DNA from: IDS-8 sp040902105
Lineage (GTDB): Bacteria; Pseudomonadota; Gammaproteobacteria; Steroidobacterales; Woeseiaceae
Assembly: GCA_040902105.1 (NCBI GenBank)
Contig: JBBDXW010000065.1
Coordinates: 14,345-78,344 of the forward strand
Direction: 5' to 3'
Length of the DNA stretch: 64,000 bases
The notes under the pieces are model-generated. The model was not told where the DNA came from and searched no databases. It was given only the letters and a program-made list of their open reading frames with translations. Below are positions 1 to 10,416 of this stretch, piece after piece (positions within the stretch are counted from its first letter, which is position 1; each line of letters starts with the position of its first letter). Made by a program: the position numbers and the translations under genes.

Positions 1-2222
<2,222 letters not shown>

Positions 2223-2244
2223 CGCGGAAGGATAACCCAGTCAG

Positions 2245-2350
2245 GGGGACAGTGACCTTATCTCGACTTTAGGGTCACTGTCCCCTTCTCGGGAGGGGGA
2301 CCTCGGGAGGGGGACAGTGACCTTGTCTCGACTTTAAGGTCACTGTCCCC
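2245..2350. repeat. Two copies of a 41-bp palindromic repeat (REP-like)
   Basis: Copy one is at 2245-2285 and copy two at 2310-2350. Each has the arm GGGGACAGTGACC, a spacer containing TCTCGACTTTA, and the complementary arm GGTCACTGTCCCC. In copy two the arms are perfect over 15 bp. Between and overlapping them is a tandem 14-mer at 2288-2301 and 2302-2315. The pair lies in the gap between two divergent genes, so it is not a simple terminator. Repeats of this look are common in proteobacteria that carry REP-associated tyrosine transposases; no such transposase gene is in this window. Confidence 0.85.
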
Positions 2351-2402
2351 TTTCGGTCCCCTTACAATATCGCGACGTGTGGGGGGCGGAGGCTGGCATT
2401 AC

Positions 2403-3566
2403 ATGACTATCGTGCTGTACCGCAGGCGCCTCAGCCTGACGAGCGGCGCCGGCCAGCTCATTCAGATGCAGGCGGAGGGCCTTCGAGGCGATGGCGAGGA
2501 CGTACGCGCCGCGTGCCTGCGCGGCGCGCTCAAATTCCGCCTGAAGACGCGCCTGCCGGTCACGCGGATGTCAATCGATGCGCTGAAAACCGTCGCTGCT
2601 GCGCCGGAACATCTCCTGGTCGACCATCAGATGGCAGTGCCGGAGGCCGACCTCGTTTTCGTGCACAACCTGATGACGGAAGCGGTCCGGCATCTCGAGT
2701 GCGACGATTGGGCCCGCAGCGCGACAGAGGAGGCGGCGTTTTTTCAGGCGCTGCGCCCCGACGTGCCGGTCGTCGCGAATTCGGAGCTCGTGAAGCGCGC
2801 GTTGGTCGAGCATTTCGCTTTGGATCCTGCTCGCGTAGTCGTGCATTACCCGGGGTTTCGCTCAGACCGGTTTGCGCCGCAGGATGCTGTTGCGCTACCC
2901 GGCGATGCAGGGAACGCGTCCGCAGCTACGGCTTCTCAGGCGGAATCCGTGCGCGAAGCTGTGCGGGCCCGGTACCAGGCACGCGGCTCGCTAGGCGTTG
3001 CTGCAGGAGTACCGCTGATCGGTTTCGTCACGTCAGGGGAATTCGACAAACGCGGTCTCGATATTTTCCTGGCGAGCGCCGAACGGATCGCCGCAGCGAG
3101 GCCGGACGTGCGCTTCCTCGTCGTCGGCGCGAAGCGCCTGCCCGAATGGGCGTCCCGGCATTCGCTGGTCGTGAGCCGCCGCGTACTTTATCGGCCGAAG
3201 AGCGGCCGACCGGAGCGGTGGTTCGCGGCACTCGATGTTTTTCTGTTTCCGGCGCGCTTCGAGGAGTTCGGGATGGTGGTGTCGGAGGCGCAGGCATCGG
3301 GGTTGCCGGTGTTGACCTCGCGGCGAGTCGGCGCCGCAGAGTGCTTGCCGGAGGCATACGAGCCGTGGCTGCTCGATGAGCCGGACGCGGCCGCATTCGC
3401 GGCAAAGGCGCTGGCGTTACTGGGCGACGACGAGGCGCATCGCGATCTTTCGGCCGCGGGCGCTGCGAGTATCACGGCATTCGATCAGTGGCATTACGTT
3501 CGGGCGACGGTGGCTATGATCAGGGACTGTGCTCGCGCGAAATCCCGCGGCCGGGCGGAACGTTGA
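2403..3566 (+). CDS. Glycosyltransferase family 4-like protein
   Basis: This is a 387-residue GT-B glycosyltransferase that probably transfers a sugar from a nucleotide sugar to a surface glycan or lipid acceptor in the cytoplasm. The C-terminal half has the GT4 signature FEEFGMVVSEAQASGLPV, including the E-x7-E-type donor-site pattern; the N-terminal half is a less conserved acceptor domain. A GTG at 2379 is in frame, but ATG 2403 is preferred because GGAGG (2388-2392) precedes it by 10 bases. It converges on an outer-membrane barrel and a Wzi-like gene, which fits a role in surface polysaccharide. The acceptor is not predictable. Confidence 0.8.
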   Translation: MTIVLYRRRLSLTSGAGQLIQMQAEGLRGDGEDVRAACLRGALKFRLKTRLPVTRMSIDALKTVAAAPEHLLVDHQMAVPEADLVFVHNLMTEAVRHLECDDWARSATEEAAFFQALRPDVPVVANSELVKRALVEHFALDPARVVVHYPGFRSDRFAPQDAVALPGDAGNASAATASQAESVREAVRARYQARGSLGVAAGVPLIGFVTSGEFDKRGLDIFLASAERIAAARPDVRFLVVGAKRLPEWASRHSLVVSRRVLYRPKSGRPERWFAALDVFLFPARFEEFGMVVSEAQASGLPVLTSRRVGAAECLPEAYEPWLLDEPDAAAFAAKALALLGDDEAHRDLSAAGAASITAFDQWHYVRATVAMIRDCARAKSRGRAER

Positions 3567-3592
3567 CGAAATGTTCAGAAGAAATCGCACCG

Positions 3593-4132
3593 CTAAAAAC
3601 GATAGCTGAGGTAGACACTGATTCCGGCGATGTCGTAGAAATTGTCCGGGCTCCCGCCTTGCGGGTCGGTCGGCAGCAGGTTATCGCGCGCGACCTTGTC
3701 GCCGTAACGCAGGTCGACGTTCAGATCGAAGCGTGGCATCACGTCCTTGAGCTGGATGCCTCCGCCCAGGTAATAGCCGTAGGCCGGCGTCGCGAGGTCG
3801 AGGCGCGCGGCGCCGAGGAAGGCGCTGACGGCGAAGCGATCCGAGATATGGCGGCGGTAATCGAGCGCGCGCACCGCCAGGAACAGGTCCGAGCCGAGGC
3901 TGTCGAGTTCCAGGCGCGCACCGAATTCGTTGCGCTCGCCGATGCGTCGCGCTACGCCCAACCCCAGGTGAACGCCGGACTCCGTCGAGTCGACCGTGTC
4001 ATCCATGTTCGCGATCCGCGCCTTGACGCGGCTCGTCTGCGCGCCGATGTCGACGAAGACGTCGGCGGCGGCGGGAAGGGGAGCGGAGACAAGCGCCGCC
4101 AACGCAATCATGCAGCTCCGTTTGTGCTTCAT
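3593..4132 (-). CDS. Small outer-membrane beta-barrel protein
   Basis: This 179-residue protein has a signal peptide (KHKRS, a hydrophobic stretch, then AAA-D near residue 23). Alternating amphipathic strands follow and end in Y-R-F, the C-terminal aromatic typical of BAM substrates. The size suits an 8-stranded OmpA- or OmpW-like barrel. It lies 8 bases downstream of the Wzi-like gene on the same strand, so the two are probably co-transcribed. The function is unknown; porin, adhesin or structural partner are all possible. Confidence 0.7.
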   Translation of the reverse strand: MKHKRSCMIALAALVSAPLPAAADVFVDIGAQTSRVKARIANMDDTVDSTESGVHLGLGVARRIGERNEFGARLELDSLGSDLFLAVRALDYRRHISDRFAVSAFLGAARLDLATPAYGYYLGGGIQLKDVMPRFDLNVDLRYGDKVARDNLLPTDPQGGSPDNFYDIAGISVYLSYRF

Positions 4133-4140
4133 CAGGTACC

Positions 4141-5547
4141 TCAGAAGCGGATGAACGCGCTGACGCGCGAGTAGTCTTCGCCGAAGACGTCCCGGCCGAC
4201 GTTCAATTCGCCGCCAACGAAGAAATCGTCGCCCCAGCGACGGCTGTAGCGGACGTCGAGTGAATGGGCACGCTCGTAGTCGGGCGCTGTGTAGTCCTCG
4301 TTGTCGAGCGTGCGGTAGGTCGCTTCCAGGGAACCGCCGCGGTCGAGCTGCCAGCCGAGGCGCGTCATGAGGCTCATGCCGCCGACGCCGTCACCGGGCA
4401 CGCGCCGGTCGCCGCCCCAGTGGCCGATTACATTGCCTTCGTTGCGCAGACCGTCGCCGTAAATGTGATGCACGTACCAGCCGTTCTGCCACTCGCTCAC
4501 TTCGAAAGTCAGGTCGAGATTGCGGCCGAGCCGCGGGAAATGGATGCCGGCGGAAAGCGCCGCGTTGCCGAGCCGCAGGTCGTTGTTCGTCGACGTGTCT
4601 TCGCCGGCGTACTCGAAGTAGACTGAGAACGGCACTTCGGCGGGCATCACGAAACTCGACGTGATGGATGCGACCTGGTTGCCGAAGTCGTTGACGGTGC
4701 CGGTGTTGTCGCTCTCGGAGGGGCGGAACCAGGCATCGAACAAGTCGCCCAGTGAATCGTTGGCGCGCTCGCCGCCGCCGTATTGCATCAGCCGATTGAC
4801 GCCGAGCGACCAGCCGCGGACCGGCTCGATCGACAGGTGCATCCCGGCAAGGCGCGGGTTGCCGGAGGTCAGGCCTCCCTCGAAGGCAATGACGTCCGAC
4901 TCGCTCATTTGCGCATAGAAGAGTTCGTAGCGCAGCTTGAAACGCGTCAGCGGCACGTAGTTCGACAGCGTGACGGACGGCATCGTCTGCGCTTCTGTCG
5001 ACAGAAGCATCGCGCTGTCCGTCATTGGCGAAAGCCAGTGATCGCGCCAGCCTATGTCGAGCTGTGCGTATTCGAAGCCGATACTGATGAGGCTTCCGGT
5101 CGGGACCACCTCGTCCTCAAAGGCATTGAAGCCGCCATTGAAAAGGACGTGATCGCCGGGTTGCCAGTAGAGCTGGGCCGAGATTTCGTAAGGGCTGTCG
5201 GAGCGCATGCCGTGGCGGTTCTGCAGCGTTGTCGATGCACTGGAGCCGGCGCCGGCCGCGGCGGAGAAGTGCGCGATGCCTGCAGACTTCATCAGGCCGC
5301 GCAGGTAGTGGCGAACCTCTTCGCAAAGAGCGGCATCGCGTTCGCAAGCGACCGGGAGCGCGTCGAAAACGGCGGCCGCGGCAATAGGGCGAGTCAGGAT
5401 CGGCTTGTCCGCCAGGATGAGCACGCGTTCCACGGCCCGCTCCATTTCGGGAGACTGACTGAGCGGCAACCACGGACTGACACCGCGCGCGCCGGCGGCG
5501 CTGGTCAGTACTGCGAACAAGGCGAGAACGGTCAGGCGCGGCAGCAT
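4141..5547 (-). CDS. Wzi-like capsule assembly outer-membrane protein
   Basis: This 468-residue protein has an N-terminal signal peptide, a short helical N-domain and a long beta-barrel ending in F-I-R-F. The organisation matches the capsule assembly Wzi family: an N-terminal helical bundle near residues 30-110, then repeated aromatic-rich strands with segments such as YWQPGDHVLFNGGF and FYAQMSESDV. Wzi proteins anchor or organise capsular polysaccharide at the cell surface. It forms a two-gene unit with the barrel protein downstream. No capsule export genes are in the window, so a capsule link is only family-based. Confidence 0.75.
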   Translation of the reverse strand: MLPRLTVLALFAVLTSAAGARGVSPWLPLSQSPEMERAVERVLILADKPILTRPIAAAAVFDALPVACERDAALCEEVRHYLRGLMKSAGIAHFSAAAGAGSSASTTLQNRHGMRSDSPYEISAQLYWQPGDHVLFNGGFNAFEDEVVPTGSLISIGFEYAQLDIGWRDHWLSPMTDSAMLLSTEAQTMPSVTLSNYVPLTRFKLRYELFYAQMSESDVIAFEGGLTSGNPRLAGMHLSIEPVRGWSLGVNRLMQYGGGERANDSLGDLFDAWFRPSESDNTGTVNDFGNQVASITSSFVMPAEVPFSVYFEYAGEDTSTNNDLRLGNAALSAGIHFPRLGRNLDLTFEVSEWQNGWYVHHIYGDGLRNEGNVIGHWGGDRRVPGDGVGGMSLMTRLGWQLDRGGSLEATYRTLDNEDYTAPDYERAHSLDVRYSRRWGDDFFVGGELNVGRDVFGEDYSRVSAFIRF

Positions 5548-5728
5548 CGAAAACGGAACCTGGAGATTGACGGGTCGTCGGGAAAGCCCGGGCGCAATAG
5601 TACCGGAAAAACGACAGACCTCGACCGGAGCGGCTTCTATCAGCGCTAAGCCTTGTTTTCATTGAAGGTGCGGGGATATCGAATAGAATGCACGGTTATC
5701 AAACACAGCCTCCGCCCGGACTCCAACG

Positions 5729-6460
5729 ATGAGAGAAATACGTATCCGCCCAACAGCGAGTCTTCTTGCATCCCTCGCACTGCTGATCGGGTGTAACGGG
5801 GTCACAGCGCTGCCTGAAAGCGCTTCAGGGCCGTCGCCCGGCGAATGGAAAGTACTGTTCAACGGCCGGAACCTCGACGGCTGGCGCACTTACGGAGAGA
5901 CCGCAGTCAGACCCGCATGGATCGTCGAAGACGGTGCGATTGTCCTCGATGCCAGCGAAGACACGACGGAAATGACTGGCGGCGACCTGATAAGGAACGA
6001 GCAGTACGAGAACTTCGAACTCGAGCTCGAGTGGAAACTGTCGGAAGGCGGAAACAGCGGAGTTTTTTTTGGCGTGCGGGAAATTCCGGAACAGGAGGTC
6101 GCCTACGAAACCGGGATCGAGATGCAGATTCTGGATGACGACAGACACGTCGACGGCAAGGTGCCCGAAACAAGTGCCGGTTCCTGCTACGCCCTGTACG
6201 CAGCGACGGGAAAAGAGCTCCGGCCCGTCGGCGAGTACAATACGGCACGGCTGATCGTCAGGGACGGCCGCGTCGAACACTGGCTGAATGGCAAGAAGAT
6301 CGTCGCGTACGTCATCGGATCCGATGACTGGAAGGAACGCGTCGCGAACTCGAAATTCGCGGATTGGGAACACTTCGCCGCGTACCGGCGAGGGCACATC
6401 GGCCTGCAGGATCACACCGACAGGGTGTGGTTTCGCAATATCCGGATCAGGGAGCTGTAG
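5729..6460 (+). CDS. DUF1080 (3-keto-disaccharide hydrolase) lipoprotein
   Basis: This 243-residue protein has a lipobox LLIGC (Cys near 22), so it is likely anchored in the periplasm. The rest is a jelly-roll DUF1080 domain with NGRNLDGW, NSGVFFG, YETGIEMQILDD and the final GHIGLQDH...VWFRNIRIREL. Members of this family cleave 3-keto-glycosides made by GMC-type glycoside 3-dehydrogenases. The next gene, a GMC oxidoreductase, starts inside its stop codon (TAGTG), which signals translational coupling and supports this function. Substrate identity is not predictable. Confidence 0.88.
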   Translation: MREIRIRPTASLLASLALLIGCNGVTALPESASGPSPGEWKVLFNGRNLDGWRTYGETAVRPAWIVEDGAIVLDASEDTTEMTGGDLIRNEQYENFELELEWKLSEGGNSGVFFGVREIPEQEVAYETGIEMQILDDDRHVDGKVPETSAGSCYALYAATGKELRPVGEYNTARLIVRDGRVEHWLNGKKIVAYVIGSDDWKERVANSKFADWEHFAAYRRGHIGLQDHTDRVWFRNIRIREL

Positions 6461-8151
6461 TGCAGGAACAGTACGACGCGGTTGTCGTCGGTTCCGGCGC
6501 GGGCGGCGCCATGGCCGCCTGGGTGCTGGCCTCCAAAGGCCTGCGCGTCCTGATGCTCGAAGCCGGGCGCCATTACGATCCGTACAGGGAAACGCCGATG
6601 TTTGCGGTCAATCGGGACGCTCCCTTGCGCGGCACGGGCACGCCCGACAAGGAGTTCGGCTATTACGACGCGACCGTCGACGGCGGCTGGGAAGTGCCGG
6701 GCGAGCCTTACGCCAGCGCCCCCGGTTCGGAGTTCATGTGGTGGCGGTCGCGCATGCTGGGCGGGCGCACGAATCACTGGGCACGCAATTCGTTTCGCAT
6801 GGGTCCGTACGATTTCAAGCCGCGTTCGAGGGACGGGCTCGGTGTCGACTGGCCGATCGAATACGAAGACCTGGCGCCCTGGTATGACAGGACCGAGACC
6901 GTGGTTGGCGTCTACGGCAGAAACGATGGCCTCGAGAATCATCCGGACTCCTCGCCGGGCGTCCTGCACAAGCCGCCGGCACCGCGTGTCGGCGAGTTAC
7001 TGATCCAGGCTGCCTGTAACGAGCTGAAAATTCCCTGCATACCCGCGCGGCGCGCCGTGCTGACGCGGCCGATCGACAACCGGTCCGCGTGTTTCTACGC
7101 AACGGGTTGCGGCCGGGGCTGTGCCATCGGTGCGGCGTTTCAGACAACGACGTCGCTCATCCCTATGGCGCTTGCAACCGGCAAGCTGACGATCGTGACC
7201 GACGCCATGGTCTACGAGGTTCGGCTGAATGACGAAGGCAAGGCGGAAGGCGTCGGTTACGTCGACAAGATCACCGGGAAGCATGAAGCCGCGTTCGGTC
7301 GCTCAGTCGTGCTCGCTGCAAGTGCCGGCGAGACCGCGCGCATACTGCTCAATTCGAAGAGCGAATCCTTTCCGGACGGCGCCGCCAACTCGAGCGGCCA
7401 GGTTGGACGCAATCTCATGGACACGGTAGGGGCCGCCATGGGCGCACAGTTTCCGCTGCTCGAGAACCGCCCGACGTACAACGAAGACGGGGCGATGGGA
7501 ATGCACATGTACATCCCGTTCTGGCTCTACAAGGAACAGGCGCGCGGCGAACTCGACTTTGCACGGGGATATCACTACGAGTTCGGTGCGGACGGCCGCG
7601 CCGAGCCGGGAATGGGTATCGCCCACATCGCGGGATTTGCCGGCGGTTATGGCAGGAAACTCAAGGAAGACATGCGCCGCTACTACGGGAGCTTTCTCGA
7701 TTTCGTCTGCCGCGGCGAGATGATCCCGAATGCCGGCTCCCGGTGCGAGATCGACCCTGACAGCAAGGACAGGTGGGGTATTCCAACGCTCAGGTTTCAT
7801 TTCAAGTGGTCGGATCACGAGCTCAACATGGTCCGGCACTTCCAGAAGGCAACGAAGGAAATCATCGAGCGGCTCGGCGGCAAGCTGCAGTCGGGCGATG
7901 TTTCTCCCGAACAAGCCATTTCGAAAGGCGGACAGATCATTCACGAAGTCGGCACGACACGCATGGGTGACGACTCGGCAACTTCGGTCACCAACCAGTA
8001 CGGGCAGACGTGGGACGTCAGGAACCTGTTCGTCGCGGACGGCGGCGTCTTTGCGAGCAAGGCGCACAAGAATCCGACGCTGACGATCATGGCGCTTGCG
8101 TGGCGCAGCAGCGACTACCTGGCAGAACAACTCGGGAAGCGAAGCCTGTGA
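6460..8151 (+). CDS. GMC-family oxidoreductase (glycoside 3-dehydrogenase-type large subunit)
   Basis: This is a 563-residue FAD enzyme with the Rossmann motif GSGAGG at residues 11-16, a GMC substrate domain, and a C-terminal NPTLTIMALAWR segment with the conserved HKNPT. The start chosen is GTG 6460, overlapping the preceding stop by one base; earlier in-frame codons would lie inside the DUF1080 gene. It has no signal peptide, so export would rely on hitchhiking with the Tat-signal small subunit downstream. In related LacA/LacC systems this subunit oxidises C3 of glycosides. The next gene overlaps by 4 bases. Confidence 0.85.
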   Translation: MQEQYDAVVVGSGAGGAMAAWVLASKGLRVLMLEAGRHYDPYRETPMFAVNRDAPLRGTGTPDKEFGYYDATVDGGWEVPGEPYASAPGSEFMWWRSRMLGGRTNHWARNSFRMGPYDFKPRSRDGLGVDWPIEYEDLAPWYDRTETVVGVYGRNDGLENHPDSSPGVLHKPPAPRVGELLIQAACNELKIPCIPARRAVLTRPIDNRSACFYATGCGRGCAIGAAFQTTTSLIPMALATGKLTIVTDAMVYEVRLNDEGKAEGVGYVDKITGKHEAAFGRSVVLAASAGETARILLNSKSESFPDGAANSSGQVGRNLMDTVGAAMGAQFPLLENRPTYNEDGAMGMHMYIPFWLYKEQARGELDFARGYHYEFGADGRAEPGMGIAHIAGFAGGYGRKLKEDMRRYYGSFLDFVCRGEMIPNAGSRCEIDPDSKDRWGIPTLRFHFKWSDHELNMVRHFQKATKEIIERLGGKLQSGDVSPEQAISKGGQIIHEVGTTRMGDDSATSVTNQYGQTWDVRNLFVADGGVFASKAHKNPTLTIMALAWRSSDYLAEQLGKRSL

Positions 8152-8864
8152 GTTCCGGCAGCGACAACCGGATACGCGTCGACCGGCGCACGACGATCAA
8201 GTGGCTTGCTGCCACGATGGCCGTCGCCCATACAGGTTGCGCCACGACGGAAAAATACCTCGGTGATGAAATTCCGCCTGCACCCGACAAGCTTCTCGGC
8301 TCTGCCGGCGCGCCGGGTAACGTTCGTTACGGCACTGACGCCGATCTCGTCAACCCGGTCGTGCCCTGGTCGAGAACGATGACCGAGGCACAGCTGCGCA
8401 TTGCCAGTTCACTCTGCGACGTAATCGTGCCGGAGGACGGGCGCTCGCCGGCGGCAAGTGCCGTCGGTGTGCCCGACTTCATCGACGAGTGGGTCAGCGC
8501 ACCATACCCGCAGCAGCGAAGCGATCGCGAGATAATACTGGCGGGACTCGAATGGCTCGAACAACAGAGCCAGGACCGCTTCGGCTCGAGCTTTGCGGCG
8601 GCCGGCGTTCCTCAACAGGCGCAGTTGCTCGACGATATCGCTTATCCGGCCGACGCGGTGCCGGGTCTCGCTGAGCAGGTCGAATTTTTTGAACGGTTTC
8701 GCTATCTCACCGTCGGCGCGTTCTACACGACGGAAGCGGGGACCAACGACATCGGATACATCGGTAACGTTGCCATCAAAGGCGAGTATCCGGGGCCGAG
8801 CGATGAGGCACTGGCGCACCTGGCCGGCGTGCTCGAGCAACTCGGCCTGAGTTTGCCTGCGTGA
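8148..8864 (+). CDS. Gluconate 2-dehydrogenase subunit 3 family protein (small subunit)
   Basis: This 238-residue protein starts at GTG 8148 within the GTGA overlap with the GMC gene. It begins with a Tat-like pair (DRRTTIKWL) followed by a hydrophobic stretch and HTGC, so it may be a Tat-exported lipoprotein. The remainder matches the small subunit of GMC dehydrogenases: LCDVIVPEDGRSPAA, GVPDFIDEW and the C-terminal GNVAIKGEYPGP. The small subunit is needed for maturation and export of its large partner. No cytochrome c subunit follows, unlike classic three-subunit enzymes. Confidence 0.87.
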   Translation: MSSGSDNRIRVDRRTTIKWLAATMAVAHTGCATTEKYLGDEIPPAPDKLLGSAGAPGNVRYGTDADLVNPVVPWSRTMTEAQLRIASSLCDVIVPEDGRSPAASAVGVPDFIDEWVSAPYPQQRSDREIILAGLEWLEQQSQDRFGSSFAAAGVPQQAQLLDDIAYPADAVPGLAEQVEFFERFRYLTVGAFYTTEAGTNDIGYIGNVAIKGEYPGPSDEALAHLAGVLEQLGLSLPA

Positions 8865-8939
8865 GCCGATTCGACTGAAGAGCGCGGCTCGCTGACAGCG
8901 AACGGCTGTCGCGCCGTTCGAGTGCGAGGTGCCGGCAAC

Positions 8940-8963
8940 GGATGCGGATGCGGATGCGGATGC
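8940..8963. repeat. Short tandem repeat, GGATGC x4
   Basis: Four perfect copies of the hexamer GGATGC run from 8940 to 8963 and are followed by GGATCC. It lies in the non-coding gap after the small-subunit gene. It is a simple slippage-prone repeat with no evident function. Confidence 0.9.
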
Positions 8964-9000
8964 GGATCCTGTTCAGCGAGAATGAGTGAATGCAAAAAGC

Positions 9001-9026
9001 AGCAGACGAAGCGGGCCTCGTCTGCT
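9001..9026 (-). terminator. Rho-independent terminator of the ABM-domain gene
   Basis: The arms AGCAGACGA (9001-9009) and TCGTCTGCT (9018-9026) form a perfect 9-bp stem with an 8-base loop. Read on the minus strand the stem is followed by GCTTTTTG, a T-run. It lies just after the stop of the minus-strand ABM gene at 9045. Confidence 0.8.
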
Positions 9027-9044
9027 GTAAAAGCTACTTGGTCT

Positions 9045-9368
9045 TCAGGCCGCTTTTAGCTTGGCAGCGATCTTGTGAAACGTCGAGTTGGCAACCTCGT
9101 AGGTTTTAACCCGCGGTGTTCCATCAACCAGTTTCGACAGGAGCTTGGTCACTTCTGCGTAAGGCCCGCTTTTGTAAGCTTCGGCGCTTTCCTTACTGTC
9201 CCACAGACTCACCGCGAACGCTTCCTTGCCGGCCGGGTCAACAAAGGCAATCTCGTCCTGAAATCCCTTCTGCTTGCGCAGCAGGGGGATGATTTCCGCC
9301 TCCAGTTTCTGGGTGAATTCGGCCCTGCTGTTGGGCTTCAGGTCCATTGATACTTGACGTGCGTACAT
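9045..9368 (-). CDS. Antibiotic biosynthesis monooxygenase (ABM)-domain protein
   Basis: This 107-residue protein has the dimeric alpha+beta-barrel ABM fold: MYARQVSMDLK, an acidic helix, PLLRKQKGFQDEIAFVDP, and SLWDSKESAEAYKSG. Such proteins act as small oxygenases or stress proteins and are often poorly defined. ATG 9368 is chosen over 9404 because AGGAG lies 7-8 bases upstream. It is divergent from an XRE regulator across a gap that holds an inverted repeat, so that regulator is a candidate controller. The gene and its flank look less GC-rich than the surroundings. Confidence 0.8.
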   Translation of the reverse strand: MYARQVSMDLKPNSRAEFTQKLEAEIIPLLRKQKGFQDEIAFVDPAGKEAFAVSLWDSKESAEAYKSGPYAEVTKLLSKLVDGTPRVKTYEVANSTFHKIAAKLKAA

Positions 9369-9450
9369 ATCTTTCTCCTTCCCTGTGATTGGCCAGGAGG
9401 GCACTTCAGATAACCAAAATGATTGATTTTTTCGGAAGCCCTCTTAGTCC

Positions 9451-9470
9451 ATTAACCATAATGGGTTAAT
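9451..9470. promoter_or_regulatory. Inverted repeat, candidate operator between ABM gene and XRE regulator
   Basis: ATTAACC (9451-9457) and GGTTAAT (9464-9470) form a perfect 7-bp dyad with a 6-base spacer. It sits in the 176-bp divergent promoter region, about 75 bp from each start codon. Autoregulation by the XRE protein is an inference from position. Confidence 0.45.
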
Positions 9471-9544
9471 TCACTTGAATAGTCAACTACTATCTGGAAT
9501 CATCTCCTTTATTAACTAAACAAGTAAATCAAGCGAGGCCTCGG

Positions 9545-10411
9545 ATGGATGTTTCTTCGGTCATTAAAGCGCGACTGCAGGAGTTGGGGTTTGGGCAGAA
9601 GGAGCTGGCTAAGGCGGCCGAAGTAACGGAATCCTACATTTCCCAGTTGCTGACGCGGAAGAAACTGCCGCCTGCACCGGATCGAACGGATATCTACGAG
9701 AAGATGGGGAAATTCCTGCGACTCTCGAACGGCGAGCTGGCGAAACTGGCTCGCGCAGAGCGATTGGAAAAATTGAAGCGAGGATTCGAGGAGGCGCCCG
9801 CACCGCTTCTAAAAGACGTTCGAGAACTGATCCTGGGCAAGTGCAGACCGAAAAGACAGCAGCAAATTCGGCAGATTTTCGAGAGGCAGCCCTTTGGCGA
9901 ACTCGAGCGACTTGTTACACAAAAACTTCTGGATGTCGTCAGGAGGGTCGCCAGAGCGGAGCTGGAAAATCGACAGTGGCTCCACGAGGTCGCACAGCTC
10001 AGCGACAGAAGCTATGAGCAGATGCGTGTCACAATTCTGGAGTTCCTCGACACGGACATCTTCAATGTTTCAAACGAAAACTGTGTTTCATTCCTGAACC
10101 CGCTGATTGCAAGCTGGGACATCGACCTCTCGACGTTCGATATGGAAATTGCGCTGAACGACAGACTCGTTCCCGGGCAGCCGAAGAAATTTGAGTTCGT
10201 TGAGAAAGAACTCGACGGCCCTCTCGAGGTCGAGCCGGGGTTCACTGAATTCCTTCAAGACGCTACGCTCAGCGGTAACGTTACCCGCGATGAAATGGAA
10301 TTTCTGGGAAGGTTGCGATTCAAGGGCAGACGGCCTGGCCCACTCTATTATTACCGAGAGCTGCAGAACCTCAGGGACCCGTTGCATTTTCGAGCTGTAG
10401 AAAGGCCGTAA
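9545..10411 (+). CDS. XRE-family helix-turn-helix transcriptional regulator
   Basis: This 288-residue protein has an N-terminal XRE HTH near residues 6-36 (QKELAKAAEVTESYISQLLTRKKLPP). A long uncharacterised C-terminal domain of about 220 residues follows, rich in charged helices (ENRQWLHEVAQLSDRSYEQM). The C-terminal part matches no ligand-binding domain I recognise. It is divergent from the ABM gene and converges on ygiQ with only 5 bases between the stops. Base composition is lower in GC than the genes on either side, compatible with acquisition by transfer. Confidence 0.8.
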   Translation: MDVSSVIKARLQELGFGQKELAKAAEVTESYISQLLTRKKLPPAPDRTDIYEKMGKFLRLSNGELAKLARAERLEKLKRGFEEAPAPLLKDVRELILGKCRPKRQQQIRQIFERQPFGELERLVTQKLLDVVRRVARAELENRQWLHEVAQLSDRSYEQMRVTILEFLDTDIFNVSNENCVSFLNPLIASWDIDLSTFDMEIALNDRLVPGQPKKFEFVEKELDGPLEVEPGFTEFLQDATLSGNVTRDEMEFLGRLRFKGRRPGPLYYYRELQNLRDPLHFRAVERP

Positions 10412-10416
10412 ACACC

